A stretch of 64,000 bases of DNA from Arcobacter sp. EP1 (GCA_001655195.1 LPNY01000139.1:420923-484922), one strand, 5' to 3'; positions 28,302 to 39,064 are shown, counted from the stretch's first letter. The notes: generated by a model not told the origin, from the letters alone. Translations and numbers: made by a program.

Positions 28302-30053
28302 TTACTGTTCAGTTTTACGAATTCGTAAACTTAACTCTTTAAGTTGTTCAGTATCAACAACTGATGGAGCTTTAGTCATAAGACATTGTGCTTTTTGTGT
28401 TTTAGGGAATGCGATTACATCTCGAATAGAATCAGTTCCAGCTAATAACATAATCATTCTATCTAGTCCCATTGCAAATCCACCATGTGGTGGCGCACCA
28501 AACTGTAATGCGTCTAATAAGAATCCAAATTTATCTTGTGCTTCTTCTTCTGAAATTCCCATCAGATTAAATACTTCATTTTGAATATGCTCTTTATGAA
28601 TTCTGATTGATCCACCACCTAACTCAGTACCATTTAATACTAAGTCATAAGCAATTGATTCAATCTCTTCAATATTCTCTTTATTTAAATCTTTTGGCAT
28701 TGTAAATGGATGGTGAAGTGCTTTTACTTTTCCATCTTCTACTTCGAACATTGGGAAATCAACAACCCACAAGAATTCAAAAGTATCTGCTGGCACAATA
28801 TCCATTTGCTCTGCTAAATAGAGTCTAAATCGTCCCATGTAATCCCATACTACTTTTTTGTGCCCTGCACCGAAGAATACAACATCACCAACTTCAAGTT
28901 CAGTAACTTTTACAATCTCTTCTAAATCAGATTCGCTGAAGAATTTCGTCAATGGACCTTTTAATCCATCTTCTTTCATTTGGAAGTAACCAAGACCTTT
29001 AGCTCCAAATTTTCTAACGTAATCTTCAAAACCTTTCATTTGTCGCTTAGAGAATAGGTTGTCTCCATTTGGACATTTGATTGCTTTGATTCTGTTGTGT
29101 GCTTTATCTTTTGCAATTTCAGAGAAAATTTCATTGGTGCTGTTAGCAAAAATATCAATAACATCTACCATTGGCATATCAAATCTAAGGTCTGGTTTAT
29201 CAGAACCATACATTTCCATTGCTTCATTGTATGTCATACGTTTGAATGATGTAGGAATATTCTCTTTCCCACACGCAGTAAACGTATCATAGATTAATTT
29301 CTCAGCAACTTTAATAACATCTTCTTGGTCACAAAATGACATTTCAACATCGATTTGTGTAAACTCAGGTTGTCTATCAGCTCGTAAATCTTCATCTCTG
29401 AAACATTTAGCAATTTGGAAGTATTTATCAAATCCAGAAACCATTAATAGTTGTTTGAAAAGTTGTGGTGATTGTGGTAGTGCATAAAATTCTCCACCAT
29501 GTACTCGACTTGGTACTAAATAATCCCGTGCACCTTCTGGTGTAGATTTTGTTAAAATTGGCGTTTCAACATCAAGAAATTCCATCTCATTTAAACAGTT
29601 TCGAATTGCAATATTTGCAGTACTTCGTAGTTTAAAAATATCGTATGATCGTTGTGTTCTTAACTCTAAGAATCTATTTTTTAATCGAATCTCTTCGTTA
29701 ACTTTTTCATCACCTAAATCAAATGGCATTGGCTTAGATCGGTTTTCAACAACAAGTTCATCTAAAATAATTTCGATTTTTCCAGTAACTAAGTTAGGGT
29801 TTTCTAAACCTTCACCTCTAGCTCTAACTGTTCCTGTTGCAATTAATACAAATTCATCTCTAACTGTTTCAGCAACGTTTAATGCTTCTTGACAATCTTG
29901 TGGGTCAGCTACTAACTGAACAAGCCCACCTTTATCTCGTAAATCAATAAAAATAATTCCACCGTGATCTCGTCGACTGTTTACCCAACCTGCAACAGTA
30001 ACTTTTTCACCAATGTTTTTTTCTGTAACATCTGTACAATAATGTGTTCTCAA
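28302..30053 (-). CDS. aspS: Aspartyl-tRNA synthetase (probably Asp/Asn non-discriminating)
   Basis: 583 residues from a TTG at 30053 giving MRTHYC, with GGAG eight bases upstream; the GTG at 30062 sits on top of the ribosome site. An OB-fold anticodon domain ([21 protein letters not shown]) is followed by the class II core with motif 2 [18 protein letters not shown] and motif 3 [14 protein letters not shown], with the bacterial insertion between. Campylobacterota often use this enzyme with GatCAB to make Asn-tRNA, hence the non-discriminating suggestion, which is inference. A terminator follows the stop. Confidence 0.96.
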   Translation of the reverse strand: MRTHYCTDVTEKNIGEKVTVAGWVNSRRDHGGIIFIDLRDKGGLVQLVADPQDCQEALNVAETVRDEFVLIATGTVRARGEGLENPNLVTGKIEIILDELVVENRSKPMPFDLGDEKVNEEIRLKNRFLELRTQRSYDIFKLRSTANIAIRNCLNEMEFLDVETPILTKSTPEGARDYLVPSRVHGGEFYALPQSPQLFKQLLMVSGFDKYFQIAKCFRDEDLRADRQPEFTQIDVEMSFCDQEDVIKVAEKLIYDTFTACGKENIPTSFKRMTYNEAMEMYGSDKPDLRFDMPMVDVIDIFANSTNEIFSEIAKDKAHNRIKAIKCPNGDNLFSKRQMKGFEDYVRKFGAKGLGYFQMKEDGLKGPLTKFFSESDLEEIVKVTELEVGDVVFFGAGHKKVVWDYMGRFRLYLAEQMDIVPADTFEFLWVVDFPMFEVEDGKVKALHHPFTMPKDLNKENIEEIESIAYDLVLNGTELGGGSIRIHKEHIQNEVFNLMGISEEEAQDKFGFLLDALQFGAPPHGGFAMGLDRMIMLLAGTDSIRDVIAFPKTQKAQCLMTKAPSVVDTEQLKELSLRIRKTEQ

Positions 30054-30164
30054 TTTAATCACTCCACTATAGGATAATTATCTATTATCCCTTAAAATAT
30101 GCGCGATTATAGCTAAGTTTTACTTAATTTTTTTATTACGAATAAAGAGAAAGAAAGCTTCTCT

Positions 30165-31253
30165 TTATTCTATATTGATTTTTTGAAATCCGTAAGCAGT
30201 AGAATTATAAAGGTGTACTTTGTATTGCACTTGGTTATTGGCAATATGATTTTTGATTAAACCATCTTTGTTCCATGAAAAAAAGTGATTAATACCCACT
30301 AAAGAGGCATAGTTTACCCAGTTGTAGCCAATCTCTGCATCTAAAAGTGCTAAGTTCTCTGTCAAAACATCATCCGTTTTTTCAATTGAGTTTGCCGTAA
30401 TAAAATTAACTCGATCTTCAAATTGCGTTAAAGAGACTAACAAAGGATTATAGTTTAACTGAGTTGATAAAATAATATTGGGCTCAATTTCATGCGCTCG
30501 TAACTGTGAAAGAATAATTGAACTTTTAATAATTGGAGTATTAAGCATCAGTGCTTTACCATTTAATTTTTCATCTTCAACAAGACGTTTATATTTTGTA
30601 TCAATTCGACTAACAGGTTTTACAGGATTACTATGAGGTACTAAATTATCATAAGCAAACTTTAGTTTTCGCCCCAATGATGAATCTTCATAAAACATTG
30701 CGTTGGCACCATTTGAAAGAGTGAGTAGTTTTGATAACTGGTCATCATAAGAGATTCCACCATAAATAAAATTGTGATCTCTATAGGGTGAATCTTTTTT
30801 ATGAATCAATGGTAAAAAAAGTTCCATTTTTCTAGTTGCATCAATACTATAGATATTTTCTAGTGCACCTTTTGGGTATAAAGCAATAACTTTTGTATAT
30901 CCCTTTTGAGCAATATCATCAAAATTTCTTTTCATGTTTTCAAAATCTTGGTTAACACTATCAAAAGCTTCAATTTCAAACTTTTCATTTTTATAAAGTA
31001 AATATCCCATGATCGTATTAATCGTGCTATTTGCGTATTTTCCAACAATTTTTGATGGGAAAATAATTGCCACTTTAAAAATTTTCTCTTCATCAGTAAG
31101 TTCATGTTTTTGAACCGATTGTATAATGGGTTGAACAATCTCATCTTTTTTGACTTGGACTTCTTTTTGTGGTGCTGGAATAGTTACCACTTTTTTAGGA
31201 GCACACCCTAAAAATAAAAATATTGATAATATAAGAAATACTATTTGTTTCAC
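30165..31253 (-). CDS. Lipoprotein with periplasmic-binding-protein-like fold
   Basis: 362 residues. The lipobox FLGC gives lipidated Cys17. The body has alternating beta/alpha segments (KVAIIFPSKIVGKYANSTIN, TKVIALYPKG, NFIYGGISYDDQL, ANAMFYEDSSLGRKL) of the type I periplasmic-binding fold seen in LpoA/LppC-like proteins. LppC-type proteins activate penicillin-binding proteins, but that role is only a possibility. The start overlaps the uracil-DNA glycosylase stop by four bases (ATGA). Confidence 0.7.
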   Translation of the reverse strand: MKQIVFLILSIFLFLGCAPKKVVTIPAPQKEVQVKKDEIVQPIIQSVQKHELTDEEKIFKVAIIFPSKIVGKYANSTINTIMGYLLYKNEKFEIEAFDSVNQDFENMKRNFDDIAQKGYTKVIALYPKGALENIYSIDATRKMELFLPLIHKKDSPYRDHNFIYGGISYDDQLSKLLTLSNGANAMFYEDSSLGRKLKFAYDNLVPHSNPVKPVSRIDTKYKRLVEDEKLNGKALMLNTPIIKSSIILSQLRAHEIEPNIILSTQLNYNPLLVSLTQFEDRVNFITANSIEKTDDVLTENLALLDAEIGYNWVNYASLVGINHFFSWNKDGLIKNHIANNQVQYKVHLYNSTAYGFQKINIE

Positions 31254-31918
31254 ATTCTCTCCATTAATGATTTAATTTTTAACATATCATAATATGCCTC
31301 TTTTTTGGCTGTTGGATTACGCAGCAGAAAACTTGGATGAAATGTGGGTATTACATCCAATCCATTTTGATTGAGCACCGTACCTCTCACTTTACTGAAA
31401 GCGCTTGTATCATTTGTCAAATAAGCATAACTGGTCTCACCCAAAGCAACAATTAGTTTGGGTTTAATTAACTCAATCTGTTTTAATAAAAAAGCACGAC
31501 AACTGTTTGCATCCTCATTGCTAACCATATTATGTGAAGTTTTACATTTAACCAAGTTCGTAATATAGACCTCGTTCACACGTATTTCTAAAACATTTTC
31601 AATCATCTTAGTCAATAATGCTCCTGTGCGCCCTGCATAAAACTCACCCGTCTCATCTTCACTGATATTGGGTTCATCCCCAATAAACATAATATTGGCA
31701 TTACTGTTACCTCGTCCAAACAAGACGTTGGCACGATACTTATTTAATTGGCATAAATGACAATTTTGTGCAACCTCTTCTAATGCTTGCAAATCATTGG
31801 GTAGATGAAGTTGTTCATCATCATACAATTGAAGATTTACACTATTAGTATAATCATATCCTATGGATTTTAGAAAATTGAGTTGATAAAGAAGCCTACT
31901 TTTTACACGTTTTGTCAT
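31250..31918 (-). CDS. Family 4 uracil-DNA glycosylase
   Basis: About 222 residues from the ATG at 31918 (MTKRVKSRLLYQL). An upstream in-frame ATG at 32017 would add 33 polar residues with no good ribosome site. The iron-sulfur ligands are CHLC near the N-terminus and two later cysteines (NLVKCKT and NSCRAF). Motif A is FIGDEPNISEDETGEFYAGRTG and motif B HPSFLLRNP. Family 4 enzymes remove uracil from DNA. The DEP form of motif A (often GEAPG) is a modest deviation. It is cotranscribed with the lipoprotein gene downstream. Confidence 0.82.
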   Translation of the reverse strand: MTKRVKSRLLYQLNFLKSIGYDYTNSVNLQLYDDEQLHLPNDLQALEEVAQNCHLCQLNKYRANVLFGRGNSNANIMFIGDEPNISEDETGEFYAGRTGALLTKMIENVLEIRVNEVYITNLVKCKTSHNMVSNEDANSCRAFLLKQIELIKPKLIVALGETSYAYLTNDTSAFSKVRGTVLNQNGLDVIPTFHPSFLLRNPTAKKEAYYDMLKIKSLMERM

Positions 31919-32065
31919 GCAAAATTTTACAAAAAAAGAACTTTTGTTCTGTTTTGTTCCGTTATTTTGAACATAATTGTCAATTTTACTTGACATTTGT
32001 CCAAATATTTTATACAATGCCCTTAGAAGTTTTTCTAGAACCCGTGAAATACAAAAGGATTATTG

Positions 32066-32278
32066 ATGAGTGCACCTAGTTTGAGGAAATTAGAATCAGA
32101 TTTAGAGGTCAACAAAACAACACTACATAATTGGAAAAGAAACAGACCAAAACTTTATGAGTTTATTATTGAATCTTACAAAGATAGAGAGATATTAAAA
32201 AAGAATTTAGAGATTTTAGTTAAACAGAAAAAAATGATTGAAGAAGAAATATATTTAACCAAAAAAAGAGTATCATAG
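32066..32278 (+). CDS. Small HTH-like protein
   Basis: 70 residues from ATG 32066, with AAAGGA upstream; TTG at 32063 is less likely. Residues 8-35 (LRKLESDLEVNKTTLHNWKR) look like a helix-turn-helix with a recognition helix TTLHNWKRNRP, and the rest is a coiled coil of charged residues. This form suggests a small DNA-binding protein or regulator, but no family name is recognised. It is flanked downstream by an inverted repeat and lies divergent to the glycosylase gene. Confidence 0.6.
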   Translation: MSAPSLRKLESDLEVNKTTLHNWKRNRPKLYEFIIESYKDREILKKNLEILVKQKKMIEEEIYLTKKRVS

Positions 32279-32283
32279 TATTT

Positions 32284-32369
32284 TAAGTTATGGAGCTTGA
32301 GTTTCTGTTACTTTTTAAAGCGCGTGTGATAGTTACTTTGCATCCGGCATTAAAAAGCTCCATAAGTTA
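32284..32369. repeat. 86-bp imperfect inverted repeat between convergent genes
   Basis: Arms TAAGTTATGGAGCTT (32284-32298) and AAGCTCCATAAGTTA (32355-32369) pair at 14 of 15 positions around a 56-base interior that holds GTTACTTT twice. It could be a small RNA, a terminator or a remnant of a mobile repeat. Confidence 0.6.
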
Positions 32370-32387
32370 GAGTATTACTAAAAGTAC

Positions 32388-33617
32388 TTATAGAATCGTT
32401 TCATCATCAAAGAAAATTCGATTTCTACCTCCACTCTTTGCTTTGTATAAAATACTGTCTGCTGTATTAATTGCATCATCATAATTTTCATACTTTTCAC
32501 GTAAGGCAACACCTGCTGAGAAAGTGATTTTTACTCGTAAATCTTTATATTTAAATCGGTTTTTATTCACCATATATTTTACACGGGTAACATATTTTTC
32601 TAACTCTTCATTATCTTCATAATGAATAAGTGCAATAAACTCTTCACCACCATAACGTGCTACAATATCTTCCACACGTGTAAGCTGTTTAAGGAGTTTT
32701 GCGAAAGTACTTAAAATAACATCTCCACACTCATGCCCATAGTTATCATTTACATCTTTAAAATGGTCTAAATCAAAGAAAACTACGGCATAGTTATTAC
32801 CAAAAATTTCATACTCATTTTCAACTTTTTGAATTTCAGTATTAAATCCACGGCGATTTAAGAGTCCTGTTAAAAAGTCAATATCTTTATCTTTTTGAAT
32901 CTCCAAAATATTTTTTTCTAACATTTCAATTTTTTCTTGCAGTTTTTGACACTGAGCTTGACCTTTTTTAAGATCTTCTTGATTTTTATTCAGAACATTA
33001 TGAAAGGAATCAATAAGTTTTTCAAATTCCCCTTTAAGTTTTACAATATCTTGATCATCACTATCTTTTATTTTTTCATTAATGTCCATGACATCTCTGT
33101 CCACATTTTGACTATCTTGTAAGGCTTTATCAAAATAGGTAATCATTAAATCGGTGATTGTTTTAATATCTTTTGATTTGTTTTTTAAGGCAACTCTATC
33201 TTTTGAAACCCGTTTATCTGAAGCAGAGATAAGTTTATTAATAAATTTGTCTTTTATGAGATTAGTAGGATCTTTTGAGAGCTCTAAAATAAGTTTTTCT
33301 ATTTCATAAGTAATAGTATTATCAACAGAAGGTCGCATTAAAAAACTCAAATGTTTAATAAAACGGGTAATCTCTGATTTTTTAATACGATAATTTAAAA
33401 CTTCAGCCAGTTCGTAATAGGTAATAATATCTTCAGGTAAAATATCTTTTTCTGATTTGTCTAAATTTGTAACGAACCGTTCTAAATAAACAAGTTCATC
33501 AATATCCATTGATTTGTCTTTTGCTAATTGATAAAAGGCTCGAGTATAGTTTTGTGGGAGAGATTGTAAGTTATTATCAACTAATTGTTTTAATACTTCT
33601 TTTTCTAAAGTTCTCAT
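32388..33617 (-). CDS. Diguanylate cyclase (GGDEF), copy 1
   Basis: 409 residues. An N-terminal all-helical region (1-215) and a coiled coil lead to a GGDEF domain (about 235-400). The active site reads RYGGEEF, so catalysis should be intact. The inhibitory site RVED lies five residues before it, which predicts product inhibition by c-di-GMP. No membrane segment is present. It is a close paralog of the next gene upstream, with 77 bases between; the pair probably arose by tandem duplication. Confidence 0.9.
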   Translation of the reverse strand: MRTLEKEVLKQLVDNNLQSLPQNYTRAFYQLAKDKSMDIDELVYLERFVTNLDKSEKDILPEDIITYYELAEVLNYRIKKSEITRFIKHLSFLMRPSVDNTITYEIEKLILELSKDPTNLIKDKFINKLISASDKRVSKDRVALKNKSKDIKTITDLMITYFDKALQDSQNVDRDVMDINEKIKDSDDQDIVKLKGEFEKLIDSFHNVLNKNQEDLKKGQAQCQKLQEKIEMLEKNILEIQKDKDIDFLTGLLNRRGFNTEIQKVENEYEIFGNNYAVVFFDLDHFKDVNDNYGHECGDVILSTFAKLLKQLTRVEDIVARYGGEEFIALIHYEDNEELEKYVTRVKYMVNKNRFKYKDLRVKITFSAGVALREKYENYDDAINTADSILYKAKSGGRNRIFFDDETIL

Positions 33618-33694
33618 AATAATCTTTTCTTATGTTTTTTTTGATTATAACTAATTCGTATTAAAATTCAATTGACTCATAATAACTAATTTAT

Positions 33695-34945
33695 CTATAG
33701 AGTTGTTCCTTCGTCTAAAATAATCTTATCTTTTCCAGAGTGTTTTGCATCATAAAGCAGTTTATCCGCCCTTTTTACGGCCATTTCATAAGATTCATAT
33801 TTATTTCTGAAAGTAACCCCCGCAGAGAATTTTACAAGTAATTTTACCTCATTATTATAAATAAATTTATTTTGAGCAATTATCTCTTTAACTCTTTTGA
33901 TATATCGTTTTACTTCATTTTCATCGTTGTAGTGAATTAAAGCAACAAACTCTTCTCCACCATAACGACATATAATATCATCCTCACGGGTTAGTTTTTT
34001 CAAAATGGTTGCAAAGATATTTAAAATAACATCACCACACTCATGTCCATAAGTATCATTGATATTTTTAAAATTGTCAATATCATAAAAAACAATGGCA
34101 TAATTTGATTGGAAAATAGTAAATTCATTTTCAATCTTTGCAACTGCTGATGTGTAACCTCTTCGATTCATTACGCCCGTTAAAAAGTCAATATTTTTCT
34201 CTTTTTGAAGTTGTATTAACTCTTCTTCTAGTTCATTAATTTGTTTGTGTAAATCATTGGATTCATTTTGTCCTTTGATTAAATCTATTTTATTTTTTTC
34301 AATACTGTTTTCAAGTTTATAAATAGTATCCACTAAATTGGCTTGCATAGTTGTTAACTCACGAGTTGATTGTGAAGATAACTCTAACGCTTCAAGTTCA
34401 CCTTTAATTGTTATTATTTCGTCATAGGTATTATCACTTTGAATTAAAGAACGATCATAATATTTAGTAATAATATTAGTGAGTTTTTTCATGTCTTCAG
34501 ATTTTTCACGTAAGGCCTGTCGATCTAAACGTATACGTTCGTTAGTAAGTTCTTCGACAGTTTCTAGCGTTCTTTTTTCTAAAAGTTTTTCTGGCTTGTT
34601 GGAAAGTTCAAGAATCATCTCATCAATTTTACTATACATCTCTTGGTTAATTGAGGGTTTCATTAATGTAGTCATATGATTTACAAAACGAGAGATATCT
34701 GCTTTTTTAACCCGTTGTTTTAAAATTTGTATTAATTCTGTTGCAGTTTTTATGTTTTTTTCTTGAACAACTTTTTTTTCATCTTGTCCAAGGGTATCAA
34801 GTACCTTATAAAAGTTTTTTAAATCTTCAACTTCGTGATTGAGTTCTTCGGCTTTTGTATAAAACTCTTTAGCATAATTTTTGGGAGTTGCGTCTAGACC
34901 CTTATGTGCCAGTGAATTTAATGTTGTTTCGATTAGTTTTTTCAT
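33695..34945 (-). CDS. Diguanylate cyclase (GGDEF), copy 2
   Basis: 416 residues with the same design as its neighbour: a helical N-terminal region that opens with a shared pattern (LxNxxHKGLDATPKNYAKEFY against LQSLPQNYTRAFY), a coiled coil and a C-terminal GGDEF domain. The active site is RYGGEEF and the inhibitory site is REDD. It should make c-di-GMP in the cytoplasm. The shared N-terminal domain probably receives a signal or binds a partner and is the region where the two copies differ most. Confidence 0.9.
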   Translation of the reverse strand: MKKLIETTLNSLAHKGLDATPKNYAKEFYTKAEELNHEVEDLKNFYKVLDTLGQDEKKVVQEKNIKTATELIQILKQRVKKADISRFVNHMTTLMKPSINQEMYSKIDEMILELSNKPEKLLEKRTLETVEELTNERIRLDRQALREKSEDMKKLTNIITKYYDRSLIQSDNTYDEIITIKGELEALELSSQSTRELTTMQANLVDTIYKLENSIEKNKIDLIKGQNESNDLHKQINELEEELIQLQKEKNIDFLTGVMNRRGYTSAVAKIENEFTIFQSNYAIVFYDIDNFKNINDTYGHECGDVILNIFATILKKLTREDDIICRYGGEEFVALIHYNDENEVKRYIKRVKEIIAQNKFIYNNEVKLLVKFSAGVTFRNKYESYEMAVKRADKLLYDAKHSGKDKIILDEGTTL

Positions 34946-35006
34946 AGTTACCTTAGAAGTAAAGATTGTGTAACTATTTTATCAAAGAAGTTGTTAAAAA
35001 TAGAAT

Positions 35007-35030
35007 AAGAGACTTCAAAAGAAGTCTCTT
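35007..35030 (-). terminator. Terminator closing the ribosomal operon
   Basis: A perfect 10-bp stem AAGAGACTTC/GAAGTCTCTT with an AAAA loop stands six bases past the infA stop. On the minus strand it is followed by the T-rich ATTCTATTTTTAAC. Confidence 0.85.
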
Positions 35031-35035
35031 AACTC

Positions 35036-35254
35036 TTATTTGTAACGATGTGTAATTCTACCCTTATCAAGAGAATAAGGAGTAATTTCAACCTTTACTT
35101 TATCACCTGGTAAAATTTTGATATAGTGCATTCTCATTTTTCCTGAGATATGACACAGTACCACATGTCCATTATCTAATTCAACTCTAAACATTGCATT
35201 AGGTAATGCTTCAATAACTTTACCGTCGATAACTATAACATCATCTTTTGCCAC
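35036..35254 (-). CDS. infA: Translation initiation factor IF-1
   Basis: 72 residues of S1/OB fold: [29 protein letters not shown] and RITHRYK are the conserved IF-1 blocks. It binds the ribosomal A site during initiation. It is the last gene of the ribosomal cluster, 13 bases after map, and is followed directly by a strong hairpin terminator. Confidence 0.97.
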   Translation of the reverse strand: MAKDDVIVIDGKVIEALPNAMFRVELDNGHVVLCHISGKMRMHYIKILPGDKVKVEITPYSLDKGRITHRYK

Positions 35255-35267
35255 TTTTTTTCCTTTA

Positions 35268-36026
35268 CTAAACTTTGCTTAAAATTACTGCTTTTCCATC
35301 AACAACAGCAACTGTATGTTCATAATGACTCGTTCTTAAACCATCTTTAGAAACCACATCCCAATCATTTTCTAAAATAACAGGGTTTTCATCTTTTTGA
35401 CAGATCATTGGCTCTAAACAAAATACCATCCCATTTTTAATTTTGGGACCAGCTTTGACATTAGGTGTCTCAACATAGTTTGGTATTTCTGGTTCACCAT
35501 GAGGCTTTTTACCTATTCCATGTCCACAGAAACGTACGAGCGGAACATAACCTCTACCTCTAATGAAATCCTCTATTGCCTTTGATAATTCTTTAAAACG
35601 CATACCCTCTTTGATAACATCGATAGCATGGTATAAAGCATCTTTCGAACAAGCGATAAGTTCTTCATCTTCTTTTGATATTTTTCCAATTGGCATTGTT
35701 ATTGCAGCATCACCATACCACCCATCAATTTCACTTCCTATGTCAAGTCCGAGGATATCTCCCTCTTTTAAAACTGTTTCACTAGGAATTCCATGAATAA
35801 TAACTTCGTTTAATGATGTGCACACTGCGTTTGGAAAGCCGTATAAACCTTTAAATGCAGGACGAGCGCCAAGTGAACGTAAAAACTCTTCACCCATTGC
35901 ATCTACTTCTAGTAGTGTCATGCCTGGTTTAACATTGTGTTGTAAGTACTCTAAAGTCTTCGCAACAGCCTCACCGGCCGTACGAAGTTTTGCAATTTCA
36001 TTTGATTTTCTTAATGGGATTGCCAT
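35268..36026 (-). CDS. map: Methionine aminopeptidase type I
   Basis: 252 residues. The five metal ligands can be placed: Asp in [15 protein letters not shown] (two), His in [14 protein letters not shown], Glu in FCLEPM, and Glu in HYEHTVAV. It removes the initiator methionine from proteins with small second residues, including the exposed proline of the MPGR protein at 14 kb. It lies between secY and infA, as in many bacteria, five bases after secY. Confidence 0.97.
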   Translation of the reverse strand: MAIPLRKSNEIAKLRTAGEAVAKTLEYLQHNVKPGMTLLEVDAMGEEFLRSLGARPAFKGLYGFPNAVCTSLNEVIIHGIPSETVLKEGDILGLDIGSEIDGWYGDAAITMPIGKISKEDEELIACSKDALYHAIDVIKEGMRFKELSKAIEDFIRGRGYVPLVRFCGHGIGKKPHGEPEIPNYVETPNVKAGPKIKNGMVFCLEPMICQKDENPVILENDWDVVSKDGLRTSHYEHTVAVVDGKAVILSKV

Positions 36027-36031
36027 AAGAT

Positions 36032-37294
36032 TTATAAACCAACTGCACTTAATGTTTGATATTTATTAGTGTATTGTTGCGCTTCAATCTTTCTCATTGT
36101 ATCAATAGCAACTTGAACAACAATCAGTACTGCAACACCACCAAAGTAAAATGGTACTCCCATTGCTTTAACTAAAAGCCATGGAACAGTAGAAATTAAT
36201 CCTAAGTAAATTGCACCTGAAACTGTTAATCTACCGGCTACTTCATTTAAGTATTCAGCAGTTGACGCTCCTGGTCTTACACCTGGGATAAATCCACCTT
36301 GTTTTTTAAGGTTTTCAGAAATATCTTTTGCATTGAATGTAATTGATGCATAGAAGAATGCAAAGAAAACTACAAACAAGAACATGAAAACATTAAAGGT
36401 ATATGAACTAGGACTTAAGAAATCTGCAATGGTTGTTAATACTGGATTTTGAGATCCTTGCAAGATTGTTGCAGGGAACATTAAAATAGCACTGGCAAAA
36501 ATTGCTGGAATAACACCAGATAGATTCACTTTAATTGGAATATAGTTCATAATTCTTTTATTTTGATTTTGCATCATTACTTTACGTGAATAAGATACAG
36601 GAACTCGTCGCTCACCTAATTCAACATAAATAATAGCACCAACTGTACCTAGGATAACAATTAAAATACCAATAACAACTAAGAAGTTCATTTGACCGTT
36701 GTTTACTAAGTCAATAGTTCCACCAATTGCACTTGGGATTGCAGAAACGATACCTGCAAAGATGATTAATGATATACCATTACCAATACCTTTTTGTGTG
36801 ATTTGTTCACCAATCCACATAAGAAGCATTGTACCTGTTAGCATAGAAATCGATGATACGGCAATAAATGTATCCATATCAATAGTAATCGCACTTTGTC
36901 CACCTTGACCAGTTAATGAATTTAATCCCATTGATACACCAATAGATTGGATAAGAGTAATTACAATTGTAGCGTATCTGATGATTTGCATATATTTTTG
37001 CATACCATCACGTTCTTTTTTCATTTTACCTAAAGCAGGGAAAGTTGCAGCAAGTAGCTCCATAATAATTGAAGCTGTAATGTAAGGCATAATACCTAAT
37101 GAGATAATAGACAGTCTTTCAACTGCATTACCACTAAACATATTTACAAGACCTAATGCATTGTTTGAATTAGTATCAAAAAATTCTTTAACTACGTCAA
37201 TATTTACTCCAGGTACTGGCACGTATGCCAATAACCTATAGAGTAGAATAAAACCTAATGTAATAAGAATCTTATTTAATAGATCTTTATTCAT
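36032..37294 (-). CDS. secY: Protein translocase subunit SecY
   Basis: 420 residues with ten hydrophobic segments. PYITASIIMELL, ERRVPVSYSRK and QGGFIPGVRPGASTAEYLN are signature regions; the plug and cytosolic loops match. It forms the SecYEG channel. Its two-base gap to rplO is typical of the spc operon. Confidence 0.97.
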   Translation of the reverse strand: MNKDLLNKILITLGFILLYRLLAYVPVPGVNIDVVKEFFDTNSNNALGLVNMFSGNAVERLSIISLGIMPYITASIIMELLAATFPALGKMKKERDGMQKYMQIIRYATIVITLIQSIGVSMGLNSLTGQGGQSAITIDMDTFIAVSSISMLTGTMLLMWIGEQITQKGIGNGISLIIFAGIVSAIPSAIGGTIDLVNNGQMNFLVVIGILIVILGTVGAIIYVELGERRVPVSYSRKVMMQNQNKRIMNYIPIKVNLSGVIPAIFASAILMFPATILQGSQNPVLTTIADFLSPSSYTFNVFMFLFVVFFAFFYASITFNAKDISENLKKQGGFIPGVRPGASTAEYLNEVAGRLTVSGAIYLGLISTVPWLLVKAMGVPFYFGGVAVLIVVQVAIDTMRKIEAQQYTNKYQTLSAVGL

Positions 37295-37296
37295 AA

Positions 37297-37695
37297 TTAG
37301 TTTCCAGTAGTTGTTACGTTTTCGTCTTTAATTTTAGATGCTAAATCTTTAGCAGCTGCACCAATCAATTTAACTTTTACAACTGACTTAGATAATTTGT
37401 ATACAGACTTGATTGACTCAAGTGTAATTTCTTCAAGTGCAGCAACTTGTTTTACTTTATCAACATTGATAGAGTAAGGCTTAGCCACTCTTGAAAAGAA
37501 TCCAATCTTAGGAAGTCTTTTTTGAAGTGGCATTTGTCCACCTTCAAAGTGTCTTTTGATCTTGTAACCAGATCTAGACTTTTGACCTTTTTGACCTCGT
37601 GTAGAAGTCTTACCCATTCCTGAACCTTGACCTCTACCTACTCTTTTAACATTTTTAGTACTACCAGCTGCTGGTTGTAAGTTATTTAATGCCAT
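37297..37695 (-). CDS. rplO: Ribosomal protein uL15
   Basis: 132 residues. The Gly/Arg/Lys-rich N-terminus ([21 protein letters not shown]) and the [11 protein letters not shown] motif are diagnostic. It is a large-subunit protein that binds 23S rRNA late in assembly. It lies four bases after rpsE. Confidence 0.95.
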   Translation of the reverse strand: MALNNLQPAAGSTKNVKRVGRGQGSGMGKTSTRGQKGQKSRSGYKIKRHFEGGQMPLQKRLPKIGFFSRVAKPYSINVDKVKQVAALEEITLESIKSVYKLSKSVVKVKLIGAAAKDLASKIKDENVTTTGN

Positions 37696-37699
37696 CTTA

Positions 37700-38143
37700 T
37701 TATCCTTTAATCTTTGCTAAAGCTTCAACAGTAGCTTGTACAAGGTTATTTGGATTGTTTGAACCTAATGACTTAGCAATGATGTCTTTAACACCTGCAA
37801 GCTCAAGTACTGGTCTAGCCGCACCACCTGCGATAAGTCCTGTACCTTCTGATGCTGGTTTTAAAAGAATCTTTGATGAGTTATATTTATATTCAATATC
37901 ATGTGCAATAGTTGTTCCTTTGATAGAAACTTTTACTAAGCTTTTGAATGCGTCATCAAGACCTTTTTTAATAGCATCAGGAACCTCTTTAGCTTTTCCT
38001 GTTCCAAATCCAACTGTTCCGTTTTTATCACCAACAACAACTAAAGCTGTAAATCTGAATCTTCGTCCACCTTTAACAACCTTTGTTACTCTTCCGATTT
38101 TAACGATTGCTTCTTGAAAATCTTCTCTATTAACTGCCATCAT
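37700..38143 (-). CDS. rpsE: Ribosomal protein uS5
   Basis: 147 residues, with the dsRNA-binding-like N-domain ([30 protein letters not shown]) and the C-domain ([22 protein letters not shown]). The start MMAVNRE has two ATG codons. It sits near the mRNA entry channel of the small subunit. Confidence 0.96.
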   Translation of the reverse strand: MMAVNREDFQEAIVKIGRVTKVVKGGRRFRFTALVVVGDKNGTVGFGTGKAKEVPDAIKKGLDDAFKSLVKVSIKGTTIAHDIEYKYNSSKILLKPASEGTGLIAGGAARPVLELAGVKDIIAKSLGSNNPNNLVQATVEALAKIKG

Positions 38144-38149
38144 TAACCC

Positions 38150-38509
38150 TTATAATTTGATACCGTTATCTCTAAGTGCGTCAGCGAATGCTGCAACTAC
38201 ACCATGATAAAGGTAACCATTTCTATCAAATACTACTGTTTCAACTCCAGCAGCTTTTAAAGTTTCAGCAAATTGTGCTGCTACTTTTACCGCATTTTCT
38301 TTATTCACGCTTAAGTTCATCGCTTTTGAACTAACAGCTGCTAAAGTAACACCCTCAACATCATTGATTGCTTGTGCACTTACGTATTTGTTAGACTTAA
38401 AAATTGTAACTCTTGGAGTTTCAGCAGTACCAAAAATTGATCCTCTTACTCTTCTTTTTCGTTTAATTCTTAAAGCGTTCTTTTTTGCTATATCTTTTGC
38501 TCTACTCAT
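38150..38509 (-). CDS. rplR: Ribosomal protein uL18
   Basis: 119 residues, with [28 protein letters not shown] and the C-terminal [23 protein letters not shown]. It binds 5S rRNA. It starts ten bases after rplF. Confidence 0.95.
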   Translation of the reverse strand: MSRAKDIAKKNALRIKRKRRVRGSIFGTAETPRVTIFKSNKYVSAQAINDVEGVTLAAVSSKAMNLSVNKENAVKVAAQFAETLKAAGVETVVFDRNGYLYHGVVAAFADALRDNGIKL

Positions 38510-38519
38510 TCTTCACACC

Positions 38520-39053
38520 TTACTTAGCAGTTTTTCCGGCTTTTCTAACGATATGCTCGTCAGTATATTTAACACCTTTACCTTTGTACGGTTCTGGTTT
38601 TCTAAAGCCTCTAATGATTGCAGCAGCTTGACCAACTTGTTGTTTGTCAGCACCTTTTACGTGAATTAAGTTTTTCTCAACAGAAATCTCTAACCCTTCT
38701 GGGATATCGAAGTTGATCGGGTGTGAATAACCTAATTGTAGTTCTAAAACTTTACCTTTAACAGCAGCTCTATAACCAACACCGTTGATCTCTAAAGATT
38801 TTTGGAAACCTTTAGATAAACCATCAACAGCATTGTTAATTAATGCTCGGTATGTTCCCCAGAATGCAGCAGATTCTTTTTCTTCACCAACTTTAGCTAA
38901 AGTGATGTTTCCATCTGCAACTTCTACACCAACTCTTCCGTGTGTTTCAACAGGAATAGTTTTATTTCCTTTTTTTACATTTACAACTGTACCATCAACA
39001 GTGATTTCAACTCCTGATGGGATAGCGATAGGTCTTTTTCCAATTCTTGACAT
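38520..39053 (-). CDS. rplF: Ribosomal protein uL6
   Basis: 177 residues: two repeated beta/alpha domains, opening with [15 protein letters not shown] and ending in [17 protein letters not shown], the usual C-terminal block. It is located near the sarcin-ricin loop of the large subunit. Confidence 0.96.
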   Translation of the reverse strand: MSRIGKRPIAIPSGVEITVDGTVVNVKKGNKTIPVETHGRVGVEVADGNITLAKVGEEKESAAFWGTYRALINNAVDGLSKGFQKSLEINGVGYRAAVKGKVLELQLGYSHPINFDIPEGLEISVEKNLIHVKGADKQQVGQAAAIIRGFRKPEPYKGKGVKYTDEHIVRKAGKTAK

Positions 39054-39064
39054 TAGTTACTCCC

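Noticed and set aside
37689-38117. 142-codon ORF on the plus strand
   Set aside because: It lies antisense inside rpsE, which is certain; the open frame follows from codon bias.
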